Below, in pieces: positions 17,483 through 25,047 of a stretch of 64,000 nt of DNA. The DNA is from Thalassovita sp. GTDB taxonomy: Bacteria > Pseudomonadota > Alphaproteobacteria > Rhodobacterales > Rhodobacteraceae. Both the position numbers and the translations under genes were made by a program. The first letter of the stretch is position 1. The number at the start of each line of letters is the position of its first letter. The stretch spans positions 3,745,501 to 3,809,500 of the forward strand of contig NZ_OY829290.1 in the NCBI RefSeq assembly GCF_963691685.1, read 5' to 3'. Under the pieces are notes generated by a model that saw only the letters and a program-made list of their open reading frames with translations, ran no database searches and was not told the origin of the DNA.

Positions 17483-19511
17483 TTAGCACCTCGTTGAAAC
17501 GATTGATTTTCTTCTTTTTTGGCTTCGCCGGTTTGCTCAGAGGCTTCTGAAAAGGCTCGTTGTCCTGACCAACTGGCTCATTTTCATCCGCTACTGCTTC
17601 GGGATCGTCGTCCGGATCGCCTGGCGCGCCACGCTTGATCTCCAAGGCGTCCCATTGATTGTCTGTCAACGAATCCCAGCCCTTCCGGCGGGCGGCTGCT
17701 TCGGCATAGTTTTCACAATCCAGCGGTTCATTTCTCACCGTTGGATCAACAAGCTCCCACTTGCTAGTGACTGTTCCCGAACGCTGGCGCGTCAGTACGC
17801 AATGCTCCGAGGTGATGCCTTCAAAGTAGAAGTCATCTAAGCCCGCTGCGAAGCTGCAATAGCCACGCTGGCTGGGGTGGTCCTTCTTAAGCCAAGTGTA
17901 AAACTGGCCTTTCATCTGGCTCACATTCAGGATGAAGCCGCGTTTTTGACGTCGTCGCGCTTTGCCATCCTTACGCCGCTCAAACTTCATTGGCGCTATG
18001 ATGGGCCCGGTTTCACCAGACGCCCCTTTAACCACAATCACCCGGCGCCACGGATGCGTTTTCGCCCAACTCCAAACGTCATCGGTGAACGCGCCACCGT
18101 CGATCGCAAGCATATCGATCTGAACGCGAAGGCTTCGTTCTGTCCGGAAGCCCTGAGATAGCAAAGCATCGAGAGCTTCCCGTCCTTCAGCGGAACCTAT
18201 GTGGTGCGGAATGACCAAGTAGTTGACCGTGTGGCGCCACCGGTTTCGACCGAACGCCTTCAGAGCAACCTCAATCCGGTCATCCTGACAATCCACACCT
18301 GCAGTAAACAAAAATTCGCGTGCTGGCAGGATGTTGAGATCCAGCGGCAGCTGGCCCGTTTCTGGGTCATGCGCTTCAGCCCGTTTCTTCAGCGCTTCCC
18401 AGTCTGGTGCATCGGTCGCCAGCTCATATTCAAGGCCCAACACATCGTTAAAAAAGGTCTGCTCGGTCTCAGCCTCGACCTGGTCAGAACGATCCTTGCG
18501 GGTCCTTGTCTCGTTGGTGGTCTCAACCTTACCCCACCCCATCGCCTTAGCGTAATCAACCGCAATCGATGCCCAATCTCGTTGGGGCGCATAGGCGCGC
18601 CAGAGAAAGAAGCCCGGATGATCACCACCCGGATTGGTCGCCTGCCAAAAGCCTTTTTCCACCATTTGCTCTTTCTGGTGATGCCGGATCTCTTCGGAAC
18701 AGGACGGGCAAGTGAAATGCGCGTCGTAAAGGTTCGTTGGGTCGATGTTCTCAAGGAAGTTTTCCCAGGTCAGAACAAACGGCTTCCCACAGCATGGGCA
18801 AGGTAGATTGTAGTATCTCTGATCAGAGCGATCGAACGCGCGCGAAATGCGGCATGTGCCTTTCAGGAGCGGGGTCGAAACCCGCGCCATCTTGGCGTCC
18901 TCAAACCCGGATGCACGACTTTCAGCCAACGCCTCCGGATCGCCCTTATCCGTCATTTTAAACTTGGCGAGGTCGTCCAGGATGACCAGTCGGCGACTGG
19001 TGCCAGTTAGGTCGGCCGGCGAGCCCGCAGAAGCGACCTTCAGAGACCCGTTTTGATCCAGAGTCTCCTGATTGAATTTGGCGTCACGCTGCTTCCCACC
19101 AGCGCCGGAACCAAAAACTTCGCGCAAACCCGGAGTCGTGCGCCGCATCGGCATCCATTTATTATCTACCCATTCGGTAGCGGCAGTGATTGTCGGGTGA
19201 ACCACCAGACTGTCCAACGGCGTGTATTCATGCCAAGTCGCCAGCGTTGGTTGGATCACCGAAACCGTCTTGCCCCACTGAGCCGAACCTTTCACCGTCA
19301 CCTCACGGCAAGGATGTTCTGGACTAAGGGTTTCGTGGATCTCGCGCAGGAACGCGAACCGCTTGATATTGAATTTGCCGGGGATTGGGGACCGGTCGTT
19401 AAACTCAATATTTTCTTCACACCAACGGGTGATGTCTGGTGGTGGCGGTGGGATCAGCGTTCCGGCCATGGCGGAAGCAACCACCGCTTCAGCCGATGTC
19501 AGATATCCCAA
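17472..19511 (-). CDS. Terminase large subunit, lambda gpA family
   Basis: 679 residues (lambda gpA 641). The packaging ATPase has Walker A GSAQWGKT at 75-82 and Walker B LVILDD at about 175-180. Two CxxC pairs (PCPCCGKPF, FTCPSCSEE) lie in the middle as in other GpA proteins. The C-terminal nuclease half includes AGVDCQDDRIEV and AIDGGAFTDDVW with acidic metal ligands. It begins one base after the small subunit stop. It cuts concatemers at cos and drives DNA into the head. Confidence 0.95.
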   Translation of the reverse strand: MGYLTSAEAVVASAMAGTLIPPPPPDITRWCEENIEFNDRSPIPGKFNIKRFAFLREIHETLSPEHPCREVTVKGSAQWGKTVSVIQPTLATWHEYTPLDSLVVHPTITAATEWVDNKWMPMRRTTPGLREVFGSGAGGKQRDAKFNQETLDQNGSLKVASAGSPADLTGTSRRLVILDDLAKFKMTDKGDPEALAESRASGFEDAKMARVSTPLLKGTCRISRAFDRSDQRYYNLPCPCCGKPFVLTWENFLENIDPTNLYDAHFTCPSCSEEIRHHQKEQMVEKGFWQATNPGGDHPGFFLWRAYAPQRDWASIAVDYAKAMGWGKVETTNETRTRKDRSDQVEAETEQTFFNDVLGLEYELATDAPDWEALKKRAEAHDPETGQLPLDLNILPAREFLFTAGVDCQDDRIEVALKAFGRNRWRHTVNYLVIPHHIGSAEGREALDALLSQGFRTERSLRVQIDMLAIDGGAFTDDVWSWAKTHPWRRVIVVKGASGETGPIIAPMKFERRKDGKARRRQKRGFILNVSQMKGQFYTWLKKDHPSQRGYCSFAAGLDDFYFEGITSEHCVLTRQRSGTVTSKWELVDPTVRNEPLDCENYAEAAARRKGWDSLTDNQWDALEIKRGAPGDPDDDPEAVADENEPVGQDNEPFQKPLSKPAKPKKKKINRFNEVLNGR

Positions 19512-20132
19512 TCAGAAGTTCCCTTGCTGTTCCCGCTCACTCATTTCAGCATCCGCCGCGGCCTTTTTCAACGCATCGGCTCGGTCGCCACGTTGCTTTC
19601 GCCAGCTGGCCCGGAGATCGGCGCGCACTTCTTTGAAGTTCAGGCCGTTCTTGTCAGCGATCAATCGCGCCGCATCTTTCAGCCATGCCTCTGTCTCCGC
19701 CACTTCCTGACCGATCAGCTTCTGTGTCGCGCGCCGTACTTCGTCAACGTCAACCCAGCGACCTTCTTCAACCTGTTCTTCACGCAACGAGCGCCGCAGA
19801 TCCAACTCCGCGCGCTTCACGCGGATTTCGTTTAGCCGCGCAGTCGCTTGTTTAGGCAGATCCTCATCTTGAGGCATCTGCGTTGAGGTCTTTGGAGGCC
19901 CCGACGCAATCGCATCGATCTGCGCTGTCGTCTTGGCGCCGTTCGCCACGGCCTGCGACACATCCAGTGTATGCCGCAATGTGTCTATACAGTTGTTAAG
20001 GTTGAACCTTCTCTGCCGTCCAGACCCTGTGAAGTCGTGCCCTTCAATCAGTTTTTTCGACTTAACCAACTGAGAGATGCGCCCCTTTGAGAGGCACAGT
20101 TTGTCAGCCAGTTCTGTCGTTGTGAGGCCCAT
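19512..20132 (-). CDS. Terminase small subunit, lambda Nu1-like
   Basis: 206 residues (lambda Nu1 181), directly before the large subunit gene. The N-terminal winged helix (TTTELADKLCLSKGRISQLVKSKKL) would bind cosB; a hinge region and a charged helical C-terminal half (RRATQKLIGQEVAETEAWLKDAARLIADKNGLN) would contact the large subunit. Together they form the cos-cleaving terminase. Five CTAAAC repeats lie just upstream of the start. Confidence 0.88.
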   Translation of the reverse strand: MGLTTTELADKLCLSKGRISQLVKSKKLIEGHDFTGSGRQRRFNLNNCIDTLRHTLDVSQAVANGAKTTAQIDAIASGPPKTSTQMPQDEDLPKQATARLNEIRVKRAELDLRRSLREEQVEEGRWVDVDEVRRATQKLIGQEVAETEAWLKDAARLIADKNGLNFKEVRADLRASWRKQRGDRADALKKAAADAEMSEREQQGNF

Positions 20133-20420
20133 CCAAATCCACCAATTCGTTTAGTTTAGTGGTTTAGTTTAGGCTTTTCATTTTGGTTTAGCAGACCGAA
20201 AACGTCGACCCTCGCAGCCCCGTATACGGCGAAACCCCCAGAAGGGACCCGTAAATAGCTGTTTTCACTCAACTTTTCGAAATGCCCACCATTCAGCGCC
20301 GCCCCGGCCATAGCTTTCCGAGGGCCTGAAACGCAAGCGCGCCCGCCGCAGTATCCCGCGTGGGCGCACCTGTAGATGATATATACAGATTGCCCTACAG
20401 CGGTCCTAGGTGTCAACAAG
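20133..20420 (-). other. Intergenic region before the terminase genes; candidate cos region
   Basis: 288 bases with no convincing gene; a 95-codon minus-strand frame across it has no family features and no ribosome site. On the minus strand it holds GGGGCGGCG at 20297..20305, the same nine bases that span the lambda cosN cut region, and five CTAAAC copies (20149..20191). In lambda cos lies next to Nu1. The exact cut site is not proven. Confidence 0.4.
20149..20191 (-). repeat. Five CTAAAC repeats upstream of the small terminase gene
   Basis: Read on the plus strand as GTTTAG at 20149, 20154, 20162, 20167 and 20186. The first four form two overlapping doublets 13 bases apart. The position 17-59 bases upstream of the small terminase start suits terminase binding sites (cosB) or a promoter operator. 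Confidence 0.6.
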
Positions 20421-21248
20421 CTATTGTGGTTCATCGAGATCATACCCCTGCATCCTGTCTAGAGCCGCAGCCAATTGTGTCTGCAGCGCCTTGCGGTTCT
20501 TCCCTGTCTTCGACCAGCCGTGACGCTCAAGCACCATGCTGAGATCCCACCCATCGATCGCCACCAGATCCACCAGGCGGCGTACAGTAATGGAGCGGCG
20601 CTTGCCTTCTTCCTGAGATGGGCGCTGGGGCGTCTTGGCAAACCTGCTCCCTATCCGGCGCTCCAACATTCTCAAGCGTCGGATATCGCGCAAGCGCGCG
20701 GCCTCTCTATCCACCATTCCGCTGCCACCGCCACCGGTCATGCCGGCAAGCGAACACTTCATGGCAGATCCAGTCACTGCTTCCTTCAAAGCCAGATAGC
20801 CGCGAGCGGCTGCCACCTGCCCAGGCGTGAACGGAGCGGAATAGACCGGCCACTTGTCTTTGGGCTTTTTCTTCTTTTTGGCATCAGCCAGCAAACGTTG
20901 ATAGCTGCGGTATGCTGCTACTTCCATCTGGTCCCAAACGTCCGCAACACGCGCGCCATCGCGCCCCATGTAGCCCGACCGTCGCGACACATGCGCGCCA
21001 GCGTCAGTTACGACTGTTTCACGCGGGGTATAGGTCTGCATCGGTCCCCGCGCGGGGGCAACCGGGATATCTGATCCACATTGCCATGGTACAGCCGCCG
21101 CGACCAATTTCGCCCGTGCGCCGGCATCGAGCCCCGGCCACTCACGCGAGCCGAATGATTGGCCAGCTGCCTTACGATGCTGTTCACTGCTGATCATGTG
21201 CGCTTCACCGGCCGAGTTGACGATGCAAACGGTATCCTTGGTCTTCAT
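20421..21248 (-). CDS. Hypothetical phage protein, possible late regulator
   Basis: 275 residues, not recognised. The N-terminal part contains EQHRKAAGQSFGSREWPGLDAGARAK. The middle is Lys-rich (ADAKKKKKPKDKWPVY), followed by a Gly-rich loop (GMTGGGGSGMVDREAARL). The C-terminal helical part (KRRSITVRRLVDLVAIDGWDLSMVLERHGWSKTGKN) could form a helix-turn-helix. It is the last early gene before the packaging genes, a place where late gene activators often lie, but this is inference only. Confidence 0.6.
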   Translation of the reverse strand: MKTKDTVCIVNSAGEAHMISSEQHRKAAGQSFGSREWPGLDAGARAKLVAAAVPWQCGSDIPVAPARGPMQTYTPRETVVTDAGAHVSRRSGYMGRDGARVADVWDQMEVAAYRSYQRLLADAKKKKKPKDKWPVYSAPFTPGQVAAARGYLALKEAVTGSAMKCSLAGMTGGGGSGMVDREAARLRDIRRLRMLERRIGSRFAKTPQRPSQEEGKRRSITVRRLVDLVAIDGWDLSMVLERHGWSKTGKNRKALQTQLAAALDRMQGYDLDEPQ

Positions 21249-21262
21249 CCGTTCTTACCCCC

Positions 21263-21508
21263 TCAGCCCGCTGTCGCTTGCTCAATGAACCGCAGCATCG
21301 CGCCGCGCGTCTTGTTGTTTCCGATATGCCAGCTGCCGCAGAACTTGCAGCGATATGGCCTGAGGCATCCAGCACGCACGGTGCTTGGTGACCGCTGTTT
21401 CCGCAGGTGTCGAACCGAGTGCCAAGCTGCCTCTTCGGTCTCGTATGGGCGCTTCGTTCCGCAGGTGCGCCTCTGCTCTTTGCGCCGCTGTCGCCGCTTG
21501 CTCGCCAT
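21263..21508 (-). CDS. Small zinc-ribbon-like phage protein
   Basis: 81 residues from ATG at 21508, which overlaps the upstream methyltransferase stop (TGATG). It is strongly basic (MASKRRQRRKEQRR). Cysteines at CGTKRPY, AGCLRPYRCKFCGSWHIG suggest a zinc ribbon of the short type found in many phage early operons. A role in nucleic acid binding is likely, but the partner is unknown. Confidence 0.65.
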   Translation of the reverse strand: MASKRRQRRKEQRRTCGTKRPYETEEAAWHSVRHLRKQRSPSTVRAGCLRPYRCKFCGSWHIGNNKTRGAMLRFIEQATAG

Positions 21509-22077
21509 CAGTCCATCCCGATCAAGGCGGCGGGGCCGCTGTGATTGATATCGAACAGGTGCCAGGCGCAGTTGTCTTTGCCAGACATAGTGGTGCCCTC
21601 GATCCAACGCAGGCGTCCGACGCAAACCACCTTGGCGCAATGCTTCCGCAATTCACTGGCCGAACGCACACCGGCGCTCTTGGCCATGCTGGCCTGAGAG
21701 GTGTGAAACCAGTCGGCGTCAAACAGCAGCCAGGTTGGGCGCATATTCATGAAGTGCCAGATCAGCTGGTGCATGAGCGGACGAGACCAAACCGGATTTG
21801 TGATGATGTGGCTGACACACGTGGCATCCACATCAGCCCGGGTGGTTTGGAGCGCATCCAGCCTGTAGATGCCTTCGGCGCGTGGCAGAAGATCCGTAGC
21901 GACAACGCATTCATGACCGTGCTCGGCTAGTCCCCGCACCAGGTCACCCTTGCCTGCCATCGGCTCCCAATAACGCACATTGGCGGGCAAATGCGGGGCC
22001 AGGCGATCTACAGCGCGACGATCAAATGTGTCGTATGTGTCTTTGTCACGGCGCTTGAAACCTGATCGCTTACCCAT
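21508..22077 (-). CDS. SAM-dependent methyltransferase, probable DNA methylase
   Basis: 189 residues. Motif I is WEPMAGKGDLVRGL, the acidic residue after it is VVATDLLPR, and motif IV is ITNPVWSRPL, where an NPPY/NPPW motif of adenine methylases is expected (NPVW here). It could modify phage DNA against host restriction. The NPVW variant makes the target uncertain. Both ends overlap neighbours, so it is cotranslated. Confidence 0.75.
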   Translation of the reverse strand: MGKRSGFKRRDKDTYDTFDRRAVDRLAPHLPANVRYWEPMAGKGDLVRGLAEHGHECVVATDLLPRAEGIYRLDALQTTRADVDATCVSHIITNPVWSRPLMHQLIWHFMNMRPTWLLFDADWFHTSQASMAKSAGVRSASELRKHCAKVVCVGRLRWIEGTTMSGKDNCAWHLFDINHSGPAALIGMD

Positions 22078-22390
22078 AGCTGATCCCCTCCGGCAGCGTG
22101 CGCAAGAATGCGTTCACCTCTGACGCTGTGATCTTGCACAAACTGCTACCAACGCGCCGTTTTCGCCCTTCTTTGGGCGGCATGCCGGATCCCCAAAGCG
22201 TATGGCTGGTCTGTTGCTGATCCCAATAGTTCCGCCGACATTTCTCAATCCACGCGATGAGGTCGGCCTTATTTGCCGCTGGGTAGGGAGAAACGCGACA
22301 AGAGGCAGGCACCTCTTGCGCCAGGGCTTTCAGATAGGCGCGCGTGCATCGTGTGTTGCAGTCTGCCATAAGCCACTTTTTGTCTTCCAT
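22070..22390 (-). CDS. Hypothetical phage early protein
   Basis: 106 residues from ATG at 22390, preceded by GAGGTGA; an upstream in-frame start lacks a site and overlaps the neighbour. It carries several cysteines (MADCNTRCTRAY, PASCRV, EKCRRNYWDQQ) and a basic patch (PPKEGRKRRVGSS). No family is recognised. It sits between a nuclease-like gene and a methyltransferase in the early operon. Confidence 0.6.
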   Translation of the reverse strand: MEDKKWLMADCNTRCTRAYLKALAQEVPASCRVSPYPAANKADLIAWIEKCRRNYWDQQQTSHTLWGSGMPPKEGRKRRVGSSLCKITASEVNAFLRTLPEGISYG

Positions 22391-22400
22391 AGCGATCACC

Positions 22401-22796
22401 TCACACCAGCACGACCGGCAGGCCATTGGCCGCCATGATCGCGCGCTTCAATTCTGAGACGTCTGTGTCATGACCTTTGGCGTCCTCGATCACCTCAACG
22501 CCCAGCGCCACGTCGAAATAGACGAAATCAGCGAGATACCGGCGGACCTTGCCGCCGCCCTTGGTCATGACCGGCCCAGCGCCGCCCTGCAGATCGAAAG
22601 GCACCTGACAGCGCAGGTCCCGGATCTGCCCAGCGCGCTCCAGAAGGCGCAGTTCAGAGAACCGCTTGGCCTCACGCTTGCTGGCGAAGGTGATCCCGTC
22701 AACTGTGGTGCGTTCGGTTCCCCGGACGCGGCGCCGGTCTCCCTTGTCGGAGGCTTGCGCTGCGTGGAGTTGCTGGACCGTCATGCGCTCTGTCAT
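22401..22796 (-). CDS. DUF1064 phage protein, nuclease-like fold
   Basis: 131 residues. It matches the DUF1064 pattern: FASKREAKRFSELRLLERAGQI, then QVPFDL, then YLADFVYFD and VIEDAKGHDTDVSELKR. The order E ... D-x-V ... E-D-x-K is that of the PD-(D/E)XK nuclease and resolvase fold: Asp in LADFVY, and Glu/Lys in VIEDAKG. A Holliday junction or recombination nuclease role is plausible for phage replication. No experimental function is known to me. Confidence 0.8.
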   Translation of the reverse strand: MTERMTVQQLHAAQASDKGDRRRVRGTERTTVDGITFASKREAKRFSELRLLERAGQIRDLRCQVPFDLQGGAGPVMTKGGGKVRRYLADFVYFDVALGVEVIEDAKGHDTDVSELKRAIMAANGLPVVLV

Positions 22797-22799
22797 CGA

Positions 22800-23465
22800 T
22801 CAGCCCATGCCCAGCGCTTCTTTGTACATTTCCATCACCGCTTCTTCTTCGGCGATGTCGTCTTTGTCGCGCTTGCGCAGGGCGATCAGCTTGCGCATGA
22901 CCTTGGTGTCGTAGCCGCGGCCCTTGGCTTCGGCCATCACCTCTTTCTGGTGATCGGCGATGTCTTTCTTTTCCAGCTCAAGGCGTTCGAAGCGCTCGAT
23001 GAACTGGCGCAGCTCGTCGGCAGTTACCCGGTATGCCGTTTTGTTCTGCTCTTCAAAGTCTGGGTCCTCCTTCATCTTCGGGCGCCCCTTGCGGGCCTGC
23101 TGTTCCATCTTTGACCGCGTTTCCTCAACGGCATTTTCCAGCGCAGGCAACGCGCGAAGCCCCTCGACAATGGCATTGAGCAAGATGGGCGCTGCCTCTT
23201 CTCCTGCGATGTCAGTGATCTCCTGGCGGATGTTCAAGGCTTTACGAAGATCGTCGGGCGCGCGCACCTCTCGCTTACCAACGTGATTGGCCTTAGAAAC
23301 GATTGCCAACGCCTCCATGCGTTCAACGAGGCGCGATGCCTTGTTGTAGCCGATGCTCATTTTGCGCTGGATAAAGCTGGTGGAACATTTGTCTTCCTGC
23401 CAGACAAGCATAACGGCCTGACGGAAAAGCTCTTCTTCTTCGGGTGTTATGGTGCCATCAAGCAT
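22800..23465 (-). CDS. FtsK gamma domain fused to a GapR (DUF2312) domain
   Basis: 221 residues from ATG at 23465. Residues about 9-70 are a clear FtsK gamma winged helix (EEELFRQAVMLVWQEDKCST, then SIGYNKASRLVERMEALAIV, then GKREVRAP). Residues about 144-221 are a full GapR/DUF2312 domain (TADELRQFIERFERLELEKK, AEAKGRGYDTKVMRKLIALR, EEEAVMEMYKEALGMG). A helical and Lys/Arg linker joins them. FtsK gamma binds KOPS octamers; GapR clamps overtwisted DNA in front of forks. The protein may organise replicating phage DNA. No motor domain is present. Confidence 0.88.
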   Translation of the reverse strand: MLDGTITPEEEELFRQAVMLVWQEDKCSTSFIQRKMSIGYNKASRLVERMEALAIVSKANHVGKREVRAPDDLRKALNIRQEITDIAGEEAAPILLNAIVEGLRALPALENAVEETRSKMEQQARKGRPKMKEDPDFEEQNKTAYRVTADELRQFIERFERLELEKKDIADHQKEVMAEAKGRGYDTKVMRKLIALRKRDKDDIAEEEAVMEMYKEALGMG

Positions 23466-23479
23466 AGACTTGCCCTTTC

Positions 23480-24001
23480 TCACAGTCGTGTTTGCAGCCC
23501 GTGCTTCACGGACGTTGCGTTGAACTTTGCGGTGGCGGCGCCGATCAGGTTGATCTGACGCGCTCGGCAGAAATCCGAGAGGCAATAGAGGATGTCGCCG
23601 CAGCAGGCGCGCACCTGGTCCATTGGATCGTGATTGCTGTTGCCTGCGATCCCGCGTTCGGCCCGGGCCAGTTTCTTCACAGCCTCCATCAGCAGGCAGG
23701 CGGCAATGGGCAGATGGTTCAGCTTGGTGTAGCTGGCGGGCGTTGGCTGTTGCTGCGTATCGATGCCGATGTGCGCGCAGAAGAGATCCAGCGCGATCAA
23801 TGCATCGCCGGTTTCCTCAGTGATTTGACGGATTGATCCAGGGCCCAGTTCCAACAGTGCGACGGCATCGGCCAGTTCACCAACTTCGCCCACCACCTCA
23901 GCAGCGCGGAATAGAGTGTCGGCGCTGGCCGAGCCCGGCCATTCACCCTGACGGGTGTCATTGGCGGTGCGCAGGAGGGGCAAGAACTCTTGAAGGGTCA
24001 T
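23480..24001 (-). CDS. MazG-like NTP pyrophosphohydrolase family protein
   Basis: 173 residues. It has the all-alpha pyrophosphatase signature: VVGEVGELADAVALLE (E-x2-E) and, about 20 residues later, ITEETGDALIALDL (E-x2-x-D). The C-terminal half repeats a related helical pattern (LLMEAVKKLARAER ... CCGDILYCLSDFC), so it may be a duplicated fold. Phage MazG proteins are thought to hydrolyse nucleotides or alarmones to tune host metabolism. Its start overlaps the upstream stop (ATGA). Confidence 0.78.
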   Translation of the reverse strand: MTLQEFLPLLRTANDTRQGEWPGSASADTLFRAAEVVGEVGELADAVALLELGPGSIRQITEETGDALIALDLFCAHIGIDTQQQPTPASYTKLNHLPIAACLLMEAVKKLARAERGIAGNSNHDPMDQVRACCGDILYCLSDFCRARQINLIGAATAKFNATSVKHGLQTRL

Positions 24002-24279
24002 GCCTTCCCTCCCAGCCGTTCAATCTCCCGGCTCCATGCGGAGATTGCTTTACGGCACCCGTAGGTAAGATCCATATAGCTGCCTCCATTGATTGCCTTG
24101 AATGTTCCCGCCTGCCTGCTGTGGTGGTGGAGGATGAGCTTCAGTCGTTCACTAGCGATCAGCGCAGCACATTCCTGCGCGCGGTCTTCAGCGTAGCGAG
24201 TGGCGGCAATCCGCGCGGACACATCACTGCAGGCAATGTAGTGTTCGGGTCTGTCGGGGCGCCTCAATTGGTCGGTCAT
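23998..24279 (-). CDS. Hypothetical early protein
   Basis: 93 residues from ATG at 24279, with GAGGTGA five bases upstream. The same frame is open back to 24747, but that part is only the shadow of ssb. Basic helical protein (MTDQLRRPDRPEHYIACSDV ... CRKAISAWSREIERLGGKA). No family is recognised. It lies between ssb and the MazG-like gene with overlapping ends, so it belongs to the replication operon. Confidence 0.6.
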   Translation of the reverse strand: MTDQLRRPDRPEHYIACSDVSARIAATRYAEDRAQECAALIASERLKLILHHHSRQAGTFKAINGGSYMDLTYGCRKAISAWSREIERLGGKA

Positions 24280-24289
24280 CGGCTTCACC

Positions 24290-24778
24290 TCAAAACGGGA
24301 TTTCATCGTCAAGATCACGGGAGAGGCCACTGCTCTGGTCGCCACCGCCGTAGCCGCCCTGATCCGCGCCGTAACCGCCTTGGTCATAGCCGCCCTGGCC
24401 ACCACCCGAGCTGCGTTGGCCACCTTCGCGCCGGTCCAGCAACACCAACTGACCGCCAAAGCCCTGAAGCACCACCTCGGTGGTGTAGCGGTCCTGTCCG
24501 TTCTGATCCTGCCACTTGCGGGTTTGCAGCTTGCCCTCGATGTAAACTTTGGAGCCTTTGCGCAGGTACTGTTCTGCCACCCGCACCAGACCTTCTTGGA
24601 AGATCGCGACGGAGTGCCATTCAGTTCGCTCACGGCGTTCGCCGGTGTTGCGGTCCTTCCAGCTTTCCGAGGTGGCGAGGCGCAGATTGCAAACCTTGCC
24701 GCCGTTTTGGAAATTACGCACCTCAGGGTCGCGCCCGAGGTGGCCAAGCAAGATAACCTTGTTGACGGATCCAGCCAT
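24290..24778 (-). CDS. ssb: Single-stranded DNA-binding protein
   Basis: 162 residues with the full bacterial SSB layout: an N-terminal OB fold (MAGSVNKVILLGHLGRDPEV ... WKDRNTGERRERTEWHSVAIF), a Gly/Gln-rich linker, and the acidic tip DDEIPF that binds partner proteins. It is a phage copy next to the O-like initiator and probably protects single strands at the fork. Its start shares one base with the upstream stop. Confidence 0.96.
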   Translation of the reverse strand: MAGSVNKVILLGHLGRDPEVRNFQNGGKVCNLRLATSESWKDRNTGERRERTEWHSVAIFQEGLVRVAEQYLRKGSKVYIEGKLQTRKWQDQNGQDRYTTEVVLQGFGGQLVLLDRREGGQRSSGGGQGGYDQGGYGADQGGYGGGDQSSGLSRDLDDEIPF

Positions 24779-25047
24779 TAGCGTCGACCTTTCTGCGCTT
24801 TGATCTGTTGAAGGGCAAAATGAAGCGCGGCAGCGGTGTCTTTGCTGACCTCCGACTTGGCCGCGTTCATTGAATGGAACCCGTGCGCCCCTTCGATCTC
24901 TTCCGTGCTGTGGAAGTGCGCGGTGCTTCCGCGGTGCCCCGGGGCGTCACAGGCCATCTTGCATTCGCCATTGGCCACATCGACGGTGACGCGGACGCTG
25001 CCGAACTTTTGCCCACCACCGTGTTGAAGTTCGCTGTGGATACTCAT
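24778..25047 (-). CDS. Hypothetical early protein
   Basis: 89 residues between the initiator gene and ssb, with overlapping junctions at both ends. It has several His and two Cys (GECKMACDAPGHRGSTAHFHS), perhaps a metal site, and a helical end (DTAAALHFALQQIKAQKGRR). The family is not recognised. Its place suggests a helper role in DNA replication. Confidence 0.6.
   Translation of the reverse strand: MSIHSELQHGGGQKFGSVRVTVDVANGECKMACDAPGHRGSTAHFHSTEEIEGAHGFHSMNAAKSEVSKDTAAALHFALQQIKAQKGRR

Noticed and set aside
1..20132. Gene transfer agent cluster, common in Rhodobacterales
   Set aside because: The module has lambda-type terminase, decoration protein and G/GT genes and is joined to replication, repressor and integrase genes. 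GTA clusters lack these and have another gene order.
20156..20443. 95-codon minus-strand frame in the gap before the terminase genes
   Set aside because: No ribosome site, no recognisable family and overlap with the 20421 gene; the gap is better explained as a cos and promoter region.
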